NCBI GenBank assembly: GCA_016719855.1 | Contig: JADJYH010000043.1 | Location: 1 to 58,112, forward strand | Source: Saprospiraceae bacterium | Lineage (GTDB): Bacteria; Bacteroidota; Bacteroidia; Chitinophagales; Saprospiraceae | Reading direction: 5' to 3' | DNA: 58,112 nt | Shown: in pieces, positions 38,197 to 47,759 of the stretch | How the letters are laid out: every line of letters begins with the position of its first letter | Position numbering within the stretch: position 1 is the first letter of the stretch | Position numbers and translations under genes: made by a program | The notes under the pieces: model-generated | Told to the model about the DNA's origin: nothing | Database searches by the model: none | The model's input: only the letters and a program-made list of their open reading frames with translations

Positions 38197-39198
38197 TTAT
38201 TTCCAAAACGAATCCACCCGGTGCTGTGCGTTCTTGCGGATGTTGACATAGAAGAGGTTGTAGTCGGCAATGTGGTAGTTCTTTTTCCAAAAGAAAAGGC
38301 TGCCGGGAAACTTTGGTTTGTGCACCCAAAGTACGCCATTGACCGCTTTTGCATCCGCACTTTGGGGCAGCACTTGGTTGAATTTTCTGGCTATCATCCC
38401 TTCGTTAAGCGATTTATTGGCGGCTAGGCCGTCCGCCTTCCAAGTCAATGGGTTGGTGACGACAATGCTGTCGCCCAACAAAACACCATCCGGCATGTAA
38501 CCGTGCAGGTAGCTTCGCCAAGAGCAAAAACACCCAGTCTGGTCGGGCGTTTCGCAAGGGGGAATTGACTCAAACTCTTTTTTGGGAATAGGCCAGCCCA
38601 CCAGGTAGGCAACGACCAACTTATTTTTCAAAGGACCTTCGTCAAAAAACTCCTCCATGAGCCGAAGTGCATGGAGCGTGCCTTGGCTGTGGGCAGCGAT
38701 GATGATGGGACGTTTTTGGTTGTAGTTTTCCAGATAATATTCAAACGCCGCTTTCACGTCTTCGTAGGCTAGGTCAAGTGCTTTCTTGGAGGAGGCTTTG
38801 TCCGCATGAAAGAAACAGCGGTAGTGCGCCTGACGGTATCGGGGCGCGTAAACCCGCCCTGCACCATTGAAGGCACTTGATTGATAAAGAATGGTTGATT
38901 CATCTACTTTTTGGTTCAACTTGTCGTCCTCCATCGAGGCATTCCAAGTTTTCTCCGAGTTGTCCAAGTAAATGGTCGGGTGCAAGAAGAAGACATCCAC
39001 CTGCGAGCTTGCTTGCAAATCTGGAAACTCGGGACCCGGGCTGCGGTCGGCTGGGTCGGTTTTGGTAGGAAGCGCTGCCCAACTAGAATTTTTCGAGTAA
39101 TCGGGGGCAGCCGGAACGGAATTTGATAAGAAGGGCCGCACCGAGGTGCAGGATGCCAAAAAGAGCAAAGCCATGCCACACAAAACAGGATATTTCAT
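38197..39198 (-). CDS. DUF3089 alpha/beta-hydrolase-like lipoprotein
   Basis: The protein is 333 residues. Lipobox in CGMALLFLASCTSVRP. The DUF3089 domain shows VDVFFLHPTIYL, RVYAPRYRQAHY and the nucleophile elbow PIIIAAHSQGTLHALRLMEE (Ser in HSQGT). It ends GVLWVHKPKFPGSLFFWKKN and YHIADYNLFYVNIRKN, where the catalytic His would lie (WxxxYHIxDYNLF). It is probably an envelope-associated hydrolase or esterase; substrate unknown. Complete gene, alone between a REP cluster and a divergent UDP-glucose dehydrogenase. Confidence 0.82.
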   Translation of the reverse strand: MKYPVLCGMALLFLASCTSVRPFLSNSVPAAPDYSKNSSWAALPTKTDPADRSPGPEFPDLQASSQVDVFFLHPTIYLDNSEKTWNASMEDDKLNQKVDESTILYQSSAFNGAGRVYAPRYRQAHYRCFFHADKASSKKALDLAYEDVKAAFEYYLENYNQKRPIIIAAHSQGTLHALRLMEEFFDEGPLKNKLVVAYLVGWPIPKKEFESIPPCETPDQTGCFCSWRSYLHGYMPDGVLLGDSIVVTNPLTWKADGLAANKSLNEGMIARKFNQVLPQSADAKAVNGVLWVHKPKFPGSLFFWKKNYHIADYNLFYVNIRKNAQHRVDSFWK

Positions 39199-39374
39199 TT
39201 GATCACTTTTAAGCTCAAATGTAGCTATTTACACAAACCTGCCCCCTGGACTAAACATACCTGCGTCACCATCAATACTAAAAGCTACACTCAACTGAAT
39301 ACACAACACTTTGAAAGAACCTGTTCCCAGGAGGCCTTCCCAAAAAATACCTAACCAACATTCATCCTTGGATG

Positions 39375-39405
39375 TTGAATCATTGCGTCGTTAAGGCTAT
39401 TTTTG
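39375..39405 (+). promoter_or_regulatory. Candidate promoter TTG-20-TATTTTTG for ugd
   Basis: -33-like TTG at 39375-39377 and -7 TATTTTTG at 39398-39405, 41 bp before the start codon. Confidence 0.5.
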
Positions 39406-39446
39406 CGCCGCAATTATTTTTTCATTTTTAAAAAACCATATTTGAT

Positions 39447-40760
39447 ATGAACATTGCAGTAGTTGGAACCGGATATGTCGGCCTCGTCACGGGCACTTGT
39501 TTCGCAGAAACCGGCAATCAGGTAATATGCGTGGATATTGACGAGAACAAGGTAAAACGGATGCAAAACGGGGAAATCCCCATCTACGAGCCAGGCCTAG
39601 ATGTGATTTTTGACCGAAACACCAAGCAAGGCCGTCTCACTTTCACCACCAATCTTTCCGAGGGCATCAAAGCTGCCGAGGTCATTTTCCTTGCCCTGCC
39701 AACCCCGCCGGGCGAAGACGGCTCTGCCGACCTCAAGTACATTTTGGGCGTAGCCAAGGACCTCTCCAAAATCATCACGGACTACAAAGTCATCATTGAT
39801 AAAAGTACAGTGCCGGTCGGTACTGCCGAGAAGGTTCATGCCATCTTGGCCGAGGGTCTTAGCACCGACCTCTTCGACGTGGTTTCCAACCCGGAGTTCC
39901 TTCGGGAGGGCGTGGCCGTTGAAGACTTCATGAAGCCAGACCGGGTAGTCATTGGCACGGAGTCCGAGCGGGCCCGCAAGGTGATGAAGCAACTGTACGA
40001 GCCGTTTGTGCGTCAGGGCAACCCCATCTACTTCATGGACGAGCGCTCGGCAGAAATGACTAAGTATGCCGCCAACTCGTACCTCGCCACCCGTATTTCC
40101 TTCATGAACGAGATAGCCAACCTTTCTGACAAACTGGGGACAAACGTGCATGCCGTGCCGGTGGGCATCGGCAGCGATACGCGCATTGGCAAGCGCTTCC
40201 TCTTCCCCGGCGTGGGCTACGGCGGCTCCTGTTTCCCGAAGGACGTTCAGGCCCTCGCCAAAACCGCCGAGGACAACGGCTACAATTTCAAGATTCTGGA
40301 CGCCGTAATGGGCGTGAACGCAACGCAAAAACACCGCCTCACCGAGAAAATCAAGGCATATTTCAACAACGACCTGAAGGGCAAGACCATCGCCATCTGG
40401 GGCCTGGCGTTCAAGCCGAACACGGACGACATCAGGGAGGCACCAGCGCTCTACCTCATTGACGACCTCATCGCAGCCGGAGCCAGCGTCAAAGCCTTCG
40501 ACCCAGAGGCCATGAGCAATGTGAAAGCACAGTACAACGGCCAGGTAAGCATGGCCGCCGACCAGTACGAAGCGCTCATCGGCGCCGATGCGCTGGCTAT
40601 CGTGACCGAGTGGAGCGTGTTCCGCACCCCAAGCTACGAGGTGATGAAGCAACTCCTGAAAAGCCCCGTGATTTTCGATGGCCGCAACCTCTACGACGTG
40701 GAGGCCATGCACGATAAGGGCTTCTACTACGACAGCATTGGCCGCAACACGGTGAAATAA
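39447..40760 (+). CDS. ugd: UDP-glucose 6-dehydrogenase
   Basis: The protein is 437 residues and complete. N-terminal NAD-binding fold (MNIAVVGTGYVGLVTGTCFA). The catalytic Cys is in GVGYGGSCFPKDVQALAKTA (about Cys262). The C-terminal UDP-binding domain has WGLAFKPNTDDIREAPALYL and DALAIVTEWSVFRTP. It converts UDP-glucose to UDP-glucuronate for surface polysaccharides. A -7 box precedes it and a strong terminator follows. Confidence 0.95.
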   Translation: MNIAVVGTGYVGLVTGTCFAETGNQVICVDIDENKVKRMQNGEIPIYEPGLDVIFDRNTKQGRLTFTTNLSEGIKAAEVIFLALPTPPGEDGSADLKYILGVAKDLSKIITDYKVIIDKSTVPVGTAEKVHAILAEGLSTDLFDVVSNPEFLREGVAVEDFMKPDRVVIGTESERARKVMKQLYEPFVRQGNPIYFMDERSAEMTKYAANSYLATRISFMNEIANLSDKLGTNVHAVPVGIGSDTRIGKRFLFPGVGYGGSCFPKDVQALAKTAEDNGYNFKILDAVMGVNATQKHRLTEKIKAYFNNDLKGKTIAIWGLAFKPNTDDIREAPALYLIDDLIAAGASVKAFDPEAMSNVKAQYNGQVSMAADQYEALIGADALAIVTEWSVFRTPSYEVMKQLLKSPVIFDGRNLYDVEAMHDKGFYYDSIGRNTVK

Positions 40761-40796
40761 CTCAAGTGCCCCGGAAATCCTTTTCGGGGTATAAAT

Positions 40797-40838
40797 CAAA
40801 CGGCTGGCAGGGATTCCTGTCAGCCGTTTCTTTTTAAA
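40797..40838 (+). terminator. Rho-independent terminator after ugd
   Basis: AAACGGCTGGCAGG, loop GATT, CCTGTCAGCCGTTT and CTTTTT. A smaller CCCCGG/TTCGGGG hairpin lies just before it. Confidence 0.85.
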
Positions 40839-40903
40839 AAAAGTCAATTTTTTGTAACAATGCGGCTTTGTCTTTCAAACAACCAAACAAATCAGGGCTT
40901 CCA

Positions 40904-40935
40904 TTGAACCATTGACCTTTTGATTTGTAAATTTG
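40904..40935 (+). promoter_or_regulatory. Candidate promoter TTG-21-TAAATTTG for the metalloprotease
   Basis: -33-like TTG at 40904-40906 and -7 TAAATTTG at 40928-40935. Confidence 0.45.
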
Positions 40936-40999
40936 CCAAACTTATCACGAGATAGTTCGTTCCTTTTGAAACTTCTCAATTAAAATTACTTCGATACCA

Positions 41000-43900
41000 A
41001 TGCTTCAATTAATGATGAAACATCTGCTAACTACTTTCAGCGCCATGCTGCTGACGCTCACATTGGCTGCACAATCTGCACCCAAGTTTTTCCAAAAAGT
41101 GACGGAACAGCAGATTTTTCTGCCACAAAATGCCGAAACCGTGACGATGCCCACCAGCTACATCACCTTTTCGCTCGACCTGCCCGCTATGCGCAACCAC
41201 CTGCGCAGCGCACCTGCGGAAGGCTCATCCGAGGCAATGGCCGGGAATTTTCAAGTGGAACTGCCCCTGTCAGACGGCACGGTAGAGACCTTCAAGGCTT
41301 GGGAGTCGCTGGTGATGGATCCTGCACTGGCTGAACGCTACCCGATGATTCGCACATTCGCTGGCATCAGCCTGAATGACCCAACCCATACGGTTCGGTT
41401 TGGCTTTGGATTGGATGGATTTCACGCCTTCATCTTGACCGAGGGCGGCGGCTCATTGGTGATGCCTTATGCCAGCAACCAAACGCAATATTATCTTTGT
41501 TTCAACCGCTCAGAACTGAGCTGGAACAACGTTGACCTCCCCATCAAGTTCATGCCAATGGAAGGAGGTCCACTTGACCCAAGCGGCATCGTGCCGGAAG
41601 ACAACGAAGTTAGCTTCAGGGGAGGAGGCGAAGGTGCGCTTACGGTCAGAAGGTCGTACCGATTTGCACTGGCCTGCACTGGCGAATATGGCGCAGGCCA
41701 CGGCGGAACTGTCCCTGCGGCACTGTCCACGCTGGTTACAGCCGCCAATACACTCAACTCAGTAGTGGAGCGAGACGCAGACTTCCGGTTGGTGCTTATT
41801 CCGAACAATGATTTGCTGGTGTTTGTAGATCCAAGCTCCGACCCATATACTAATTCCAACATGGGCACATCATTACTTGGCCAAAACGAAGATGTACTCA
41901 ACAACATCGTGGGCTTACCTAGCTTTGACATCGGCCACGTATATACAGGTCCCTGCAACGACGTAGGTGGCGTGGTAAGTGGATCTGTTTGTACCGGCGG
42001 CAAGGGACGGGGCGTAACCTGCAATTGGGGAACGGATGTAGTCGGCACCACCTTGTCCATTGCGGCGCACGAAATGGGCCACCAATTTCAGGGAGGCCAT
42101 ACCTTCAACAACTGCCCGGGACAAGAAGGCCAGCACCACTCCGGTTCTGCTTGGGAGCCAGGCAGCGGCAGCACCATCCTTTCCTACCAAGGTGCTTGTG
42201 GTTCCAATAACATCCAAGGCTCCGCCAACGTACACTACCATGGTGGCACAGTAGAGGAGTTTTGGATAAATACCCACCAAACAAGTGGAAGTATCTGTGG
42301 AAATACTTTTGAAACATCCAACCACTCCCCGGCAGTTGACCATGCCTACACGGACGGGTTTTACATTCCAATCAGCACCCCGTTTGAATTGAACGCAACA
42401 GCCTCCGATGCCGATGGAGACCCCATTAAATATGCTTGGGAGCAGATTGACCTTGGCCCATCTTCCCAGCTTGGATCACCGTCAGGTAATGCACCATTGT
42501 TCAGGGTTTTTGACCCAACAACTAGCCCAAAGCGTTATTTCCCAAAGCTTTCCACCATTTTGAACAATGGATTTGACCTTTATGAAGTATTGCCATCCTA
42601 TTCACGTGACTTAAATTTCCGCTGTACTGTTCGTGACTACAACGTGACAGAAGGCGCAGGCGGCATCACTTGGAAAGACGTTTCCTTTAAATCAACCGCA
42701 TCCGCAGGGCCTTTCCTTGTCACGTATCCTAATTCAAATGGTGTTGACCTAAAAGCAGGGCAGGAAGTGACCATAACCTGGGACGTCGCCAACACGGATG
42801 GTAGCCTGGTCAATTGCAAAGCGGTGAACATAAAACTGTCAACGGATGGTGGGCAAACGTTCCCACATACAATGGTCGTTGCCACGCCAAACGATGGCTC
42901 CGAAACGGTTTTCATTCCAGACGTGACCAGCAACAGCGCCAGGGTGCGCATTGAGGCGTCGAACAATATTTTCTTCGACCTCTCCAACCAGAACTTCGCA
43001 ATCAGCCCCGCTGATGAGCCTAGCCTTACGTTGTCGCTCAATCCGCAAACCCAGCAGGTTTGTGTGCCGAACAGTGCCAGCATTGTGGTTCAAACCGGCT
43101 CCGTGCTAAATTTTGATACTCCTGTTGAATTTGAGGTGGTAGCTGGTTTGCCTGCTGGTGTAGTTGTGGATTTCAGCAACACCACCGTAAATCCTGGCCA
43201 AAGCACCACTGTTACCTTCGACATGAGCAATGTAACGGCGGACGGCGATTTCGAAATCGTGCTTCGGGCGGTTGCTGGCACCGATACCATTTATCGCAGC
43301 TTGTATTTCAACATTGTTTACAACGACTTCTCAGCATTGGACATCATCTCGCCAGCGGATGGCCAATCGAGCCTTGGGCTGCTGCCCACGTTCACTTGGA
43401 CCGATTTGCCGCAGGCGGATTTGTACGAGTTTGAAATTGCGACAAGCCCAAATTTCGAGCCGGGCAGCATCCTTGAAAATGCCGCAGGCATTGTGGAAGC
43501 GTCCTACACGCCAACCGTAGCGCTGGACGAAAGCACCATCTACTACTGGCGCATACGCCCTTCCAACGAGTGCGGAACGGCTGACTTCATCACACCGAAA
43601 AGCTTCCAGACCTATACCGTGGTTTGTTCCGCTTTCAACAGCTCGGATGTTCCCAAAAACATCCCCTCCGTTGGCACGCCGACCATCAACAGCGTGCTGA
43701 CCATCCTCCAAAGCGGCATCATCACCGACCTCAACGTATCGCAGATCAAGGGCAACCACGACAAACTGAACGACCTGAAAATATCATTGGTCAGCCCAAC
43801 CGGCACCGAGGTGAAACTCTTCGAAAACATCTGCGGAAACGTTTCCCAGTTCAACCTGGGCTTGAATGACGAGTCGCCGTTCGACATTGCTTGCCCGCCG

Positions 43901-44920
43901 CTCAACGGCTTGGCCTACAAGCCGCAAGCCGCGTTGGCCGCCTTCCAAAATCAAGACAAAATTGGCGACTGGACGCTCAAAGTAGAAGTGATTGACAACG
44001 ACGGACAGGGTGGCACCCTCGAAAAATGGTCGCTTGAGTTTTGCGCCAGCACCTCGCCCAACAGCCCGTTTATGGTCAACAACGACACGATTTACGTGAA
44101 GCCGCTCGATACCCGCTACATCTTCAATTCCGAACTGGCGGCGGAAGACGTTGACAACCCCGGCAGCCAACTGCAGTTCACCATCGTGGATGGAACCGAC
44201 TTCGGCTACATCAGCCGCAATGGCGTTCAGCTCGGGATCGGCGACCATTTCACCATGACCGACGTTCACCTGGCAACCATCGCCTACACCAATACCGACC
44301 CCGACGCTGTGTACGACTTTTTCACTTTCGTGGTGGAAGACGGCACCGGCGGCTGGCTCGGCACACCGAGAATGAACATCGTGATTGATGAAAATGCGGT
44401 GACGGACGTGAAGGACAATGCACTGGACAACAGCATCCTGCTCTTCCCGAACCCTGCCACCAACTTGCTCAACGTGAACTTCCAGCGTCCGTTGACCGGT
44501 GCGAGCAAGGCGGTTTTCTTCGATGTGCAGGGCAAAATGGTTGCATCGCAAACCATCCAGCCCGACGTGCGCCAGTTGCAAGTGGCCTTGGACGGCTTCA
44601 AAAATCAACTTTTCACATGCCATTCGTCATCTACACAACACCGAATTACACCGAAAATGCCGTCCGTTTCATTCGGACTTTGGCCAACCTCGACGACGTG
44701 CGCCTGGGGCTTGTCAGCCAAGAACCAAAGGAGTGGCTGCCTGCCGACATCCAATCCAAGCTCGCTGATTTTCAGCGGGTGGACGACGTGTTCAACGCCG
44801 CCCAACTGGAGGCAGCCGCCAAACTGCTGGCTGGTCGGCAAGGCCAAATCCACCGATTTTTGGGAGCGGTGGAACAAGCGCAGGTCCCTGTGGCACAGGT
44901 TCGGGAGTCGCTCGGCATAG
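41000..44920 (+). CDS. Secreted reprolysin-like zinc metalloprotease with T9SS domain (3' end runs into the next gene)
   Basis: Signal peptide (LLTTFSAMLLTLTLAAQ); either ATG at 41000, 41012 or 41015 could be used. The propeptide is followed by a catalytic domain with AAHEMGHQFQGGHTFN, the HExxH...GxxH zinc site of reprolysin-like (M12B-type) proteases. Fibronectin-like and P-domain (proprotein convertase P) regions follow (LNVSQIKGNHDKLNDLKISL, GDWTLKVEVIDNDGQGG). A type A T9SS sorting domain begins (ILLFPNPATNLLNVNFQ) but stops being homologous after ALDGFKNQ near 44605, about 20 residues short. The frame then reads the ATP-grasp gene out of frame to 44920. About 1200 real residues. Confidence 0.85.
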   Translation: MLQLMMKHLLTTFSAMLLTLTLAAQSAPKFFQKVTEQQIFLPQNAETVTMPTSYITFSLDLPAMRNHLRSAPAEGSSEAMAGNFQVELPLSDGTVETFKAWESLVMDPALAERYPMIRTFAGISLNDPTHTVRFGFGLDGFHAFILTEGGGSLVMPYASNQTQYYLCFNRSELSWNNVDLPIKFMPMEGGPLDPSGIVPEDNEVSFRGGGEGALTVRRSYRFALACTGEYGAGHGGTVPAALSTLVTAANTLNSVVERDADFRLVLIPNNDLLVFVDPSSDPYTNSNMGTSLLGQNEDVLNNIVGLPSFDIGHVYTGPCNDVGGVVSGSVCTGGKGRGVTCNWGTDVVGTTLSIAAHEMGHQFQGGHTFNNCPGQEGQHHSGSAWEPGSGSTILSYQGACGSNNIQGSANVHYHGGTVEEFWINTHQTSGSICGNTFETSNHSPAVDHAYTDGFYIPISTPFELNATASDADGDPIKYAWEQIDLGPSSQLGSPSGNAPLFRVFDPTTSPKRYFPKLSTILNNGFDLYEVLPSYSRDLNFRCTVRDYNVTEGAGGITWKDVSFKSTASAGPFLVTYPNSNGVDLKAGQEVTITWDVANTDGSLVNCKAVNIKLSTDGGQTFPHTMVVATPNDGSETVFIPDVTSNSARVRIEASNNIFFDLSNQNFAISPADEPSLTLSLNPQTQQVCVPNSASIVVQTGSVLNFDTPVEFEVVAGLPAGVVVDFSNTTVNPGQSTTVTFDMSNVTADGDFEIVLRAVAGTDTIYRSLYFNIVYNDFSALDIISPADGQSSLGLLPTFTWTDLPQADLYEFEIATSPNFEPGSILENAAGIVEASYTPTVALDESTIYYWRIRPSNECGTADFITPKSFQTYTVVCSAFNSSDVPKNIPSVGTPTINSVLTILQSGIITDLNVSQIKGNHDKLNDLKISLVSPTGTEVKLFENICGNVSQFNLGLNDESPFDIACPPLNGLAYKPQAALAAFQNQDKIGDWTLKVEVIDNDGQGGTLEKWSLEFCASTSPNSPFMVNNDTIYVKPLDTRYIFNSELAAEDVDNPGSQLQFTIVDGTDFGYISRNGVQLGIGDHFTMTDVHLATIAYTNTDPDAVYDFFTFVVEDGTGGWLGTPRMNIVIDENAVTDVKDNALDNSILLFPNPATNLLNVNFQRPLTGASKAVFFDVQGKMVASQTIQPDVRQLQVALDGFKNQLFTCHSSSTQHRITPKMPSVSFGLWPTSTTCAWGLSAKNQRSGCLPTSNPSSLIFSGWTTCSTPPNWRQPPNCWLVGKAKSTDFWERWNKRRSLWHRFGSRSA

Positions 44921-45833
44921 AAGGGATGGACGTGGAGACGGCGCACAACTTCCGGGACAAGGGCCGCATGAAAAACCTGCTCCGGGCAGCTGGCCTGCCC
45001 TGCGCCCGCCACCAAAAAGTGACGGCAAAAGAAGCGGCGTTTGCCTTCGCAGACGTGGTCGGCTTCCCGCTGGTGGTCAAGCCACCCGATGGGGCAGCCT
45101 CACAGTCCACCTACCGGGCCAACAATGCCGAGGAGCTGGAAAAGGCGCTGTCGCTGAACCCGCCAGCGCCCGGCCACGAAGTACTGTTGGAGGAGTTCAA
45201 GGGGCGACGAGTTTTCGTTCGATACTTTTTCGCTCAACGGAAAGCCGTTTTCCATTCGCTCACGCAATACTTTCCAAATCCGCTGGAAGCCATGCGGAGC
45301 CGTGGATGCAGTGGCAAGTAGTGCTGCCACGGGAAGTGGAATCGCCCATTTATGACGACATCAAACAAGCTGCTTTCAAAACCCTGGACGCACTTGGCAT
45401 GAACACCGGCATGAGCCACCTGGAATGGTTCCGTAGGCAGGACGGCAGCATCGCCATCTCGGAAGTGGCGGCCCGGCCTCCCGGCGCGCAGATAACTACG
45501 CTCATCAGCCGAGCCAACGACTTCGACTGCGTGGCGGCTTGGGGCAGGTTGATGATTTTCGGGGAGTTCCCCGTTCCGGAGCGCAAATACGCAGTCGGGG
45601 CGGCCTTCCTGCGGGGGCAGGGCACGGGCAAGGTGCGGGAAGTGCTTGGTCTGGAGCAGGTGCAACGAGAAGTCGGGCACCTCATCACGGACGTGAAAAT
45701 CCCGAAGCCCGGCCAGGAGAAATCGCTCAGTTACGAGGGCGAGGGCTACATCCTCCTCCGCCACCCTGAAACGGCGGTGGTGAAGGAGGCACTTAGCCGG
45801 GTCGTTTCGACGGTGCGAGTGGTTTTGGGTTAA
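44617..45833 (+). CDS. ATP-grasp carboxylate-amine ligase-like enzyme (frameshifted)
   Basis: Joined across frames it gives about 405 residues. An N-terminal domain (FVIYTTPNYTENAVRFIRTL) precedes the ATP-grasp core: NFRDKGRMKNLLRAAGLPCA, VVGFPLVVKPPDGAASQSTY (ATP-binding Lys), and DGSIAISEVAARPPGAQITT (the metal-binding Glu and Arg-Pro loop). ATP-grasp ligases join a carboxylate to an amine or thiol via an acyl phosphate. The substrate is unknown. Indels near 45200, 45235 and 45300 break the frame; restoring bases gives GDEFSFDTFSLNG and MQWQVVLPREVES. A second ATP-grasp gene lies 670 bp downstream. Confidence 0.8.
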
Positions 45834-45859
45834 TCGTTAATTTCAGAAAAACCTGTTTT

Positions 45860-46475
45860 GATTTAAGAAGTCAGATTGATGAAATCAGATTTTAGATTTT
45901 ACGGGATAAATTGGCGATTTTTGGATTTTTAGATGGTTGATTTTTTGAGACAAAAACACTTACTATGGAAGAGAAAACTAAACGGAAAATGACGCCGCAA
46001 GAATTGGAAGAACGCCTGATTGAATTTGCTTCCAGAATCATTGACTTGGTGGAAGCACTTCCAAAGAAGCGCCGCCGCAAAGCATCTTGGCGGGCAAATC
46101 CTGCGTTCTGGTACTTCTCCTGCTTTGAACTACGGGGAGGCAAGCGCAGAATCCAAAGAAGATTGGATACACAAGATGAAAATCTGCCTCAAAGAACTCC
46201 GTGAAACGCTCGTTTGCCTCAATCTGATAAAGCGGCGAAAATGGTTTCCTGATACCAAGTTGGAGTCACTACTGGCCGAAAATAATGAGTTAGTGGCCAT
46301 TTTTGTATCCAGTTTGAAAACCGGGACTGGCAAACAACCACTACCCTAATCCGCAATTTCAATTTTAGTATACCTTCAACTCACGCTCGAAAATCAACCA
46401 TCATTAAATCCCAGAAATCGCCAATCCATCCCGTAAAATCTAAAATCTGATTTCATCAATCTGACTTCTTAAATC
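45860..46475. mobile_element. Putative unit: four-helix-bundle gene inside a 48-bp perfect inverted repeat
   Basis: 45860-45907 (GATTTAAGAAGTCAGATTGA ...) and 46428-46475 are exact reverse complements over 48 bp. Weaker complementarity continues inwards to about 45950 and 46386 (GATGGTTGATTTT on one side, AAAATCAACCATC on the other). The only gene inside is the four-helix-bundle protein. It lies between two ATP-grasp genes on the same strand, as if inserted. Confidence 0.7.
45965..46349 (+). CDS. Four-helix-bundle protein (S23/IVS-protein family), frameshifted
   Basis: The frame begins MEEKTKRKMTPQELEERLIE, FASRIIDLVEALPK. It continues in another frame as HLGGQILRSGTSPALNYGEA and then CLKELRETLVCLNLIKRRKW and NNELVAIFVSSLKT. 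This is the TIGR02436-type four-helix-bundle family first seen in 23S rRNA intervening sequences and related to the Avd protein of diversity-generating retroelements. The role is poorly known; RNA binding is suspected. About 120 residues after joining, normal length. At least two frame changes are needed. It is flanked by the large inverted repeat. Confidence 0.8.
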
Positions 46476-46501
46476 AAAGTGGAACAATCTTCCCAACAAT
46501 T

Positions 46502-47704
46502 ATGTCAAACCAACTCACCGTGCTCATCCTTGCAGGCGATGTAAAAGGCCAGCGGCTCATCACAGAATGCAAGCAGGAAGGCTGTCGGGTCTTCGTGCTC
46601 ACCCGCCATGCCTTGAAGGGCGATGAGGGCTGGCCCCATGCCGATGTGGACGAGTTCTACTACATGCCTTCTTTAACCAAAAAAGATGAAGTCATCAATG
46701 CGGTGAGCTACCTGTCCCGCACGGAGACCATTGACCGCATCGTGCCGCTCGACGACTTCGACGTGGAGATTGCCTCGGCATTGCGGGAGCACCTGCGCGT
46801 ACCCGGCATGGGCGAAACCACGGCCCGCAACTTCCGAGACAAGCTTGCCATGCGCATGGTCACTTCCGAGAAGGGCATCCTTTCTCCTGCCTTTGTTTCG
46901 GTGCTGAACCACCAAGCCATCCATCATTACACGCAGCATGTGCCACCACCCTGGGTGCTCAAGCCACGCTCACAGGCGGGTGCAGCGGGCATCCGCAAAA
47001 TCCACAATGCCGACGAGCTTTGGCGGCACCTCAACCAACTGGGCGATGAGCAGTCGCACTACGTGCTGGAGCGCTTCGTGCCGGGCGATATTTTCCACGT
47101 GGACGCCATCACCATCAACGGGGAGGTGCAGTTCGTGGAGGTGAGCCGCTACGGTCGGCCCCCGCTCGAAATCATCCAGGGCGGCGGCATTTTTATGACC
47201 AGTGTGCAATCAAGGAACAACCTCGATGCGCTGAATTTGAAGGAACTGAACAAACAGGTCCTCACTGCGCTAAAATTCCAGCGGGGCGTCACGCACACCG
47301 AGTTCATCAAGAGCCACGCTGACGGCAAGTTTTATTTTTTGGAAACGGCTGCAAGGGTTGGTGGGGCGTACATCGCAGAGGTGATCGAATATGCAACGGG
47401 CCTCAACCTTTGGACGGAATGGGCAAAAATCGAAATCGCCGGAGACAAGCTGCCCTACAAGGTTCCCGCACACCGGGAGGAGTATGCCGGCATCGTGCTC
47501 TGCCTCGCCAAGCAGGAGTGGCCCGACCTCAGCGGCTACAATGACCCGGAGATAGTACACCGTATCCACAAAAAAAACCACGCTGGCCTTATCGTCGCCT
47601 CGCCCGATTCCTCGAAGGTACAGGCGCTGCTGGAAAGTTACTGTGTGCGGTTCAGCCAGGACTTTTTGACGGCTGCGCCGCAATATGACAAGATTGACAG
47701 ATGA
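46502..47704 (+). CDS. ATP-grasp domain-containing enzyme
   Basis: The protein is 400 residues, intact. The N-terminal pre-ATP-grasp fold is LTVLILAGDVKGQRLITECK. The ATP-grasp core has NFRDKLAMRMVTSEKGILSP, PPWVLKPRSQAGAAGIRKIH (ATP-binding Lys) and YVLERFVPGDIFHVDAITIN. The catalytic Glu-rich strand is KFYFLETAARVGGAYIAEVI. It shares the NFRDK-type motif and general layout with the ATP-grasp gene upstream, so the pair probably arose by duplication or belongs to one pathway. The substrate cannot be read from sequence. Confidence 0.85.
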   Translation: MSNQLTVLILAGDVKGQRLITECKQEGCRVFVLTRHALKGDEGWPHADVDEFYYMPSLTKKDEVINAVSYLSRTETIDRIVPLDDFDVEIASALREHLRVPGMGETTARNFRDKLAMRMVTSEKGILSPAFVSVLNHQAIHHYTQHVPPPWVLKPRSQAGAAGIRKIHNADELWRHLNQLGDEQSHYVLERFVPGDIFHVDAITINGEVQFVEVSRYGRPPLEIIQGGGIFMTSVQSRNNLDALNLKELNKQVLTALKFQRGVTHTEFIKSHADGKFYFLETAARVGGAYIAEVIEYATGLNLWTEWAKIEIAGDKLPYKVPAHREEYAGIVLCLAKQEWPDLSGYNDPEIVHRIHKKNHAGLIVASPDSSKVQALLESYCVRFSQDFLTAAPQYDKIDR

Positions 47705-47708
47705 ATAA

Positions 47709-47741
47709 AACGTCGGGGAGGTTTTAAACCTCCCCGACGTT
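47709..47741. terminator. 33-bp palindrome (AACGTCGGGGAGGTTT), terminator-like
   Basis: A 16-bp arm, one central base, then the exact complement. It is the same element as at 50795-50827. It sits 5 bp after the ATP-grasp stop and is followed by GGTTT and an A-rich run; it could end transcription. Confidence 0.75.
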
Positions 47742-47759
47742 GGTTTAAAAAAAATTAAA

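Noticed and set aside
44617..44920. C-terminal 100 residues of the metalloprotease frame
   Set aside because: This part is the ATP-grasp gene read in the wrong frame; it has no T9SS features.
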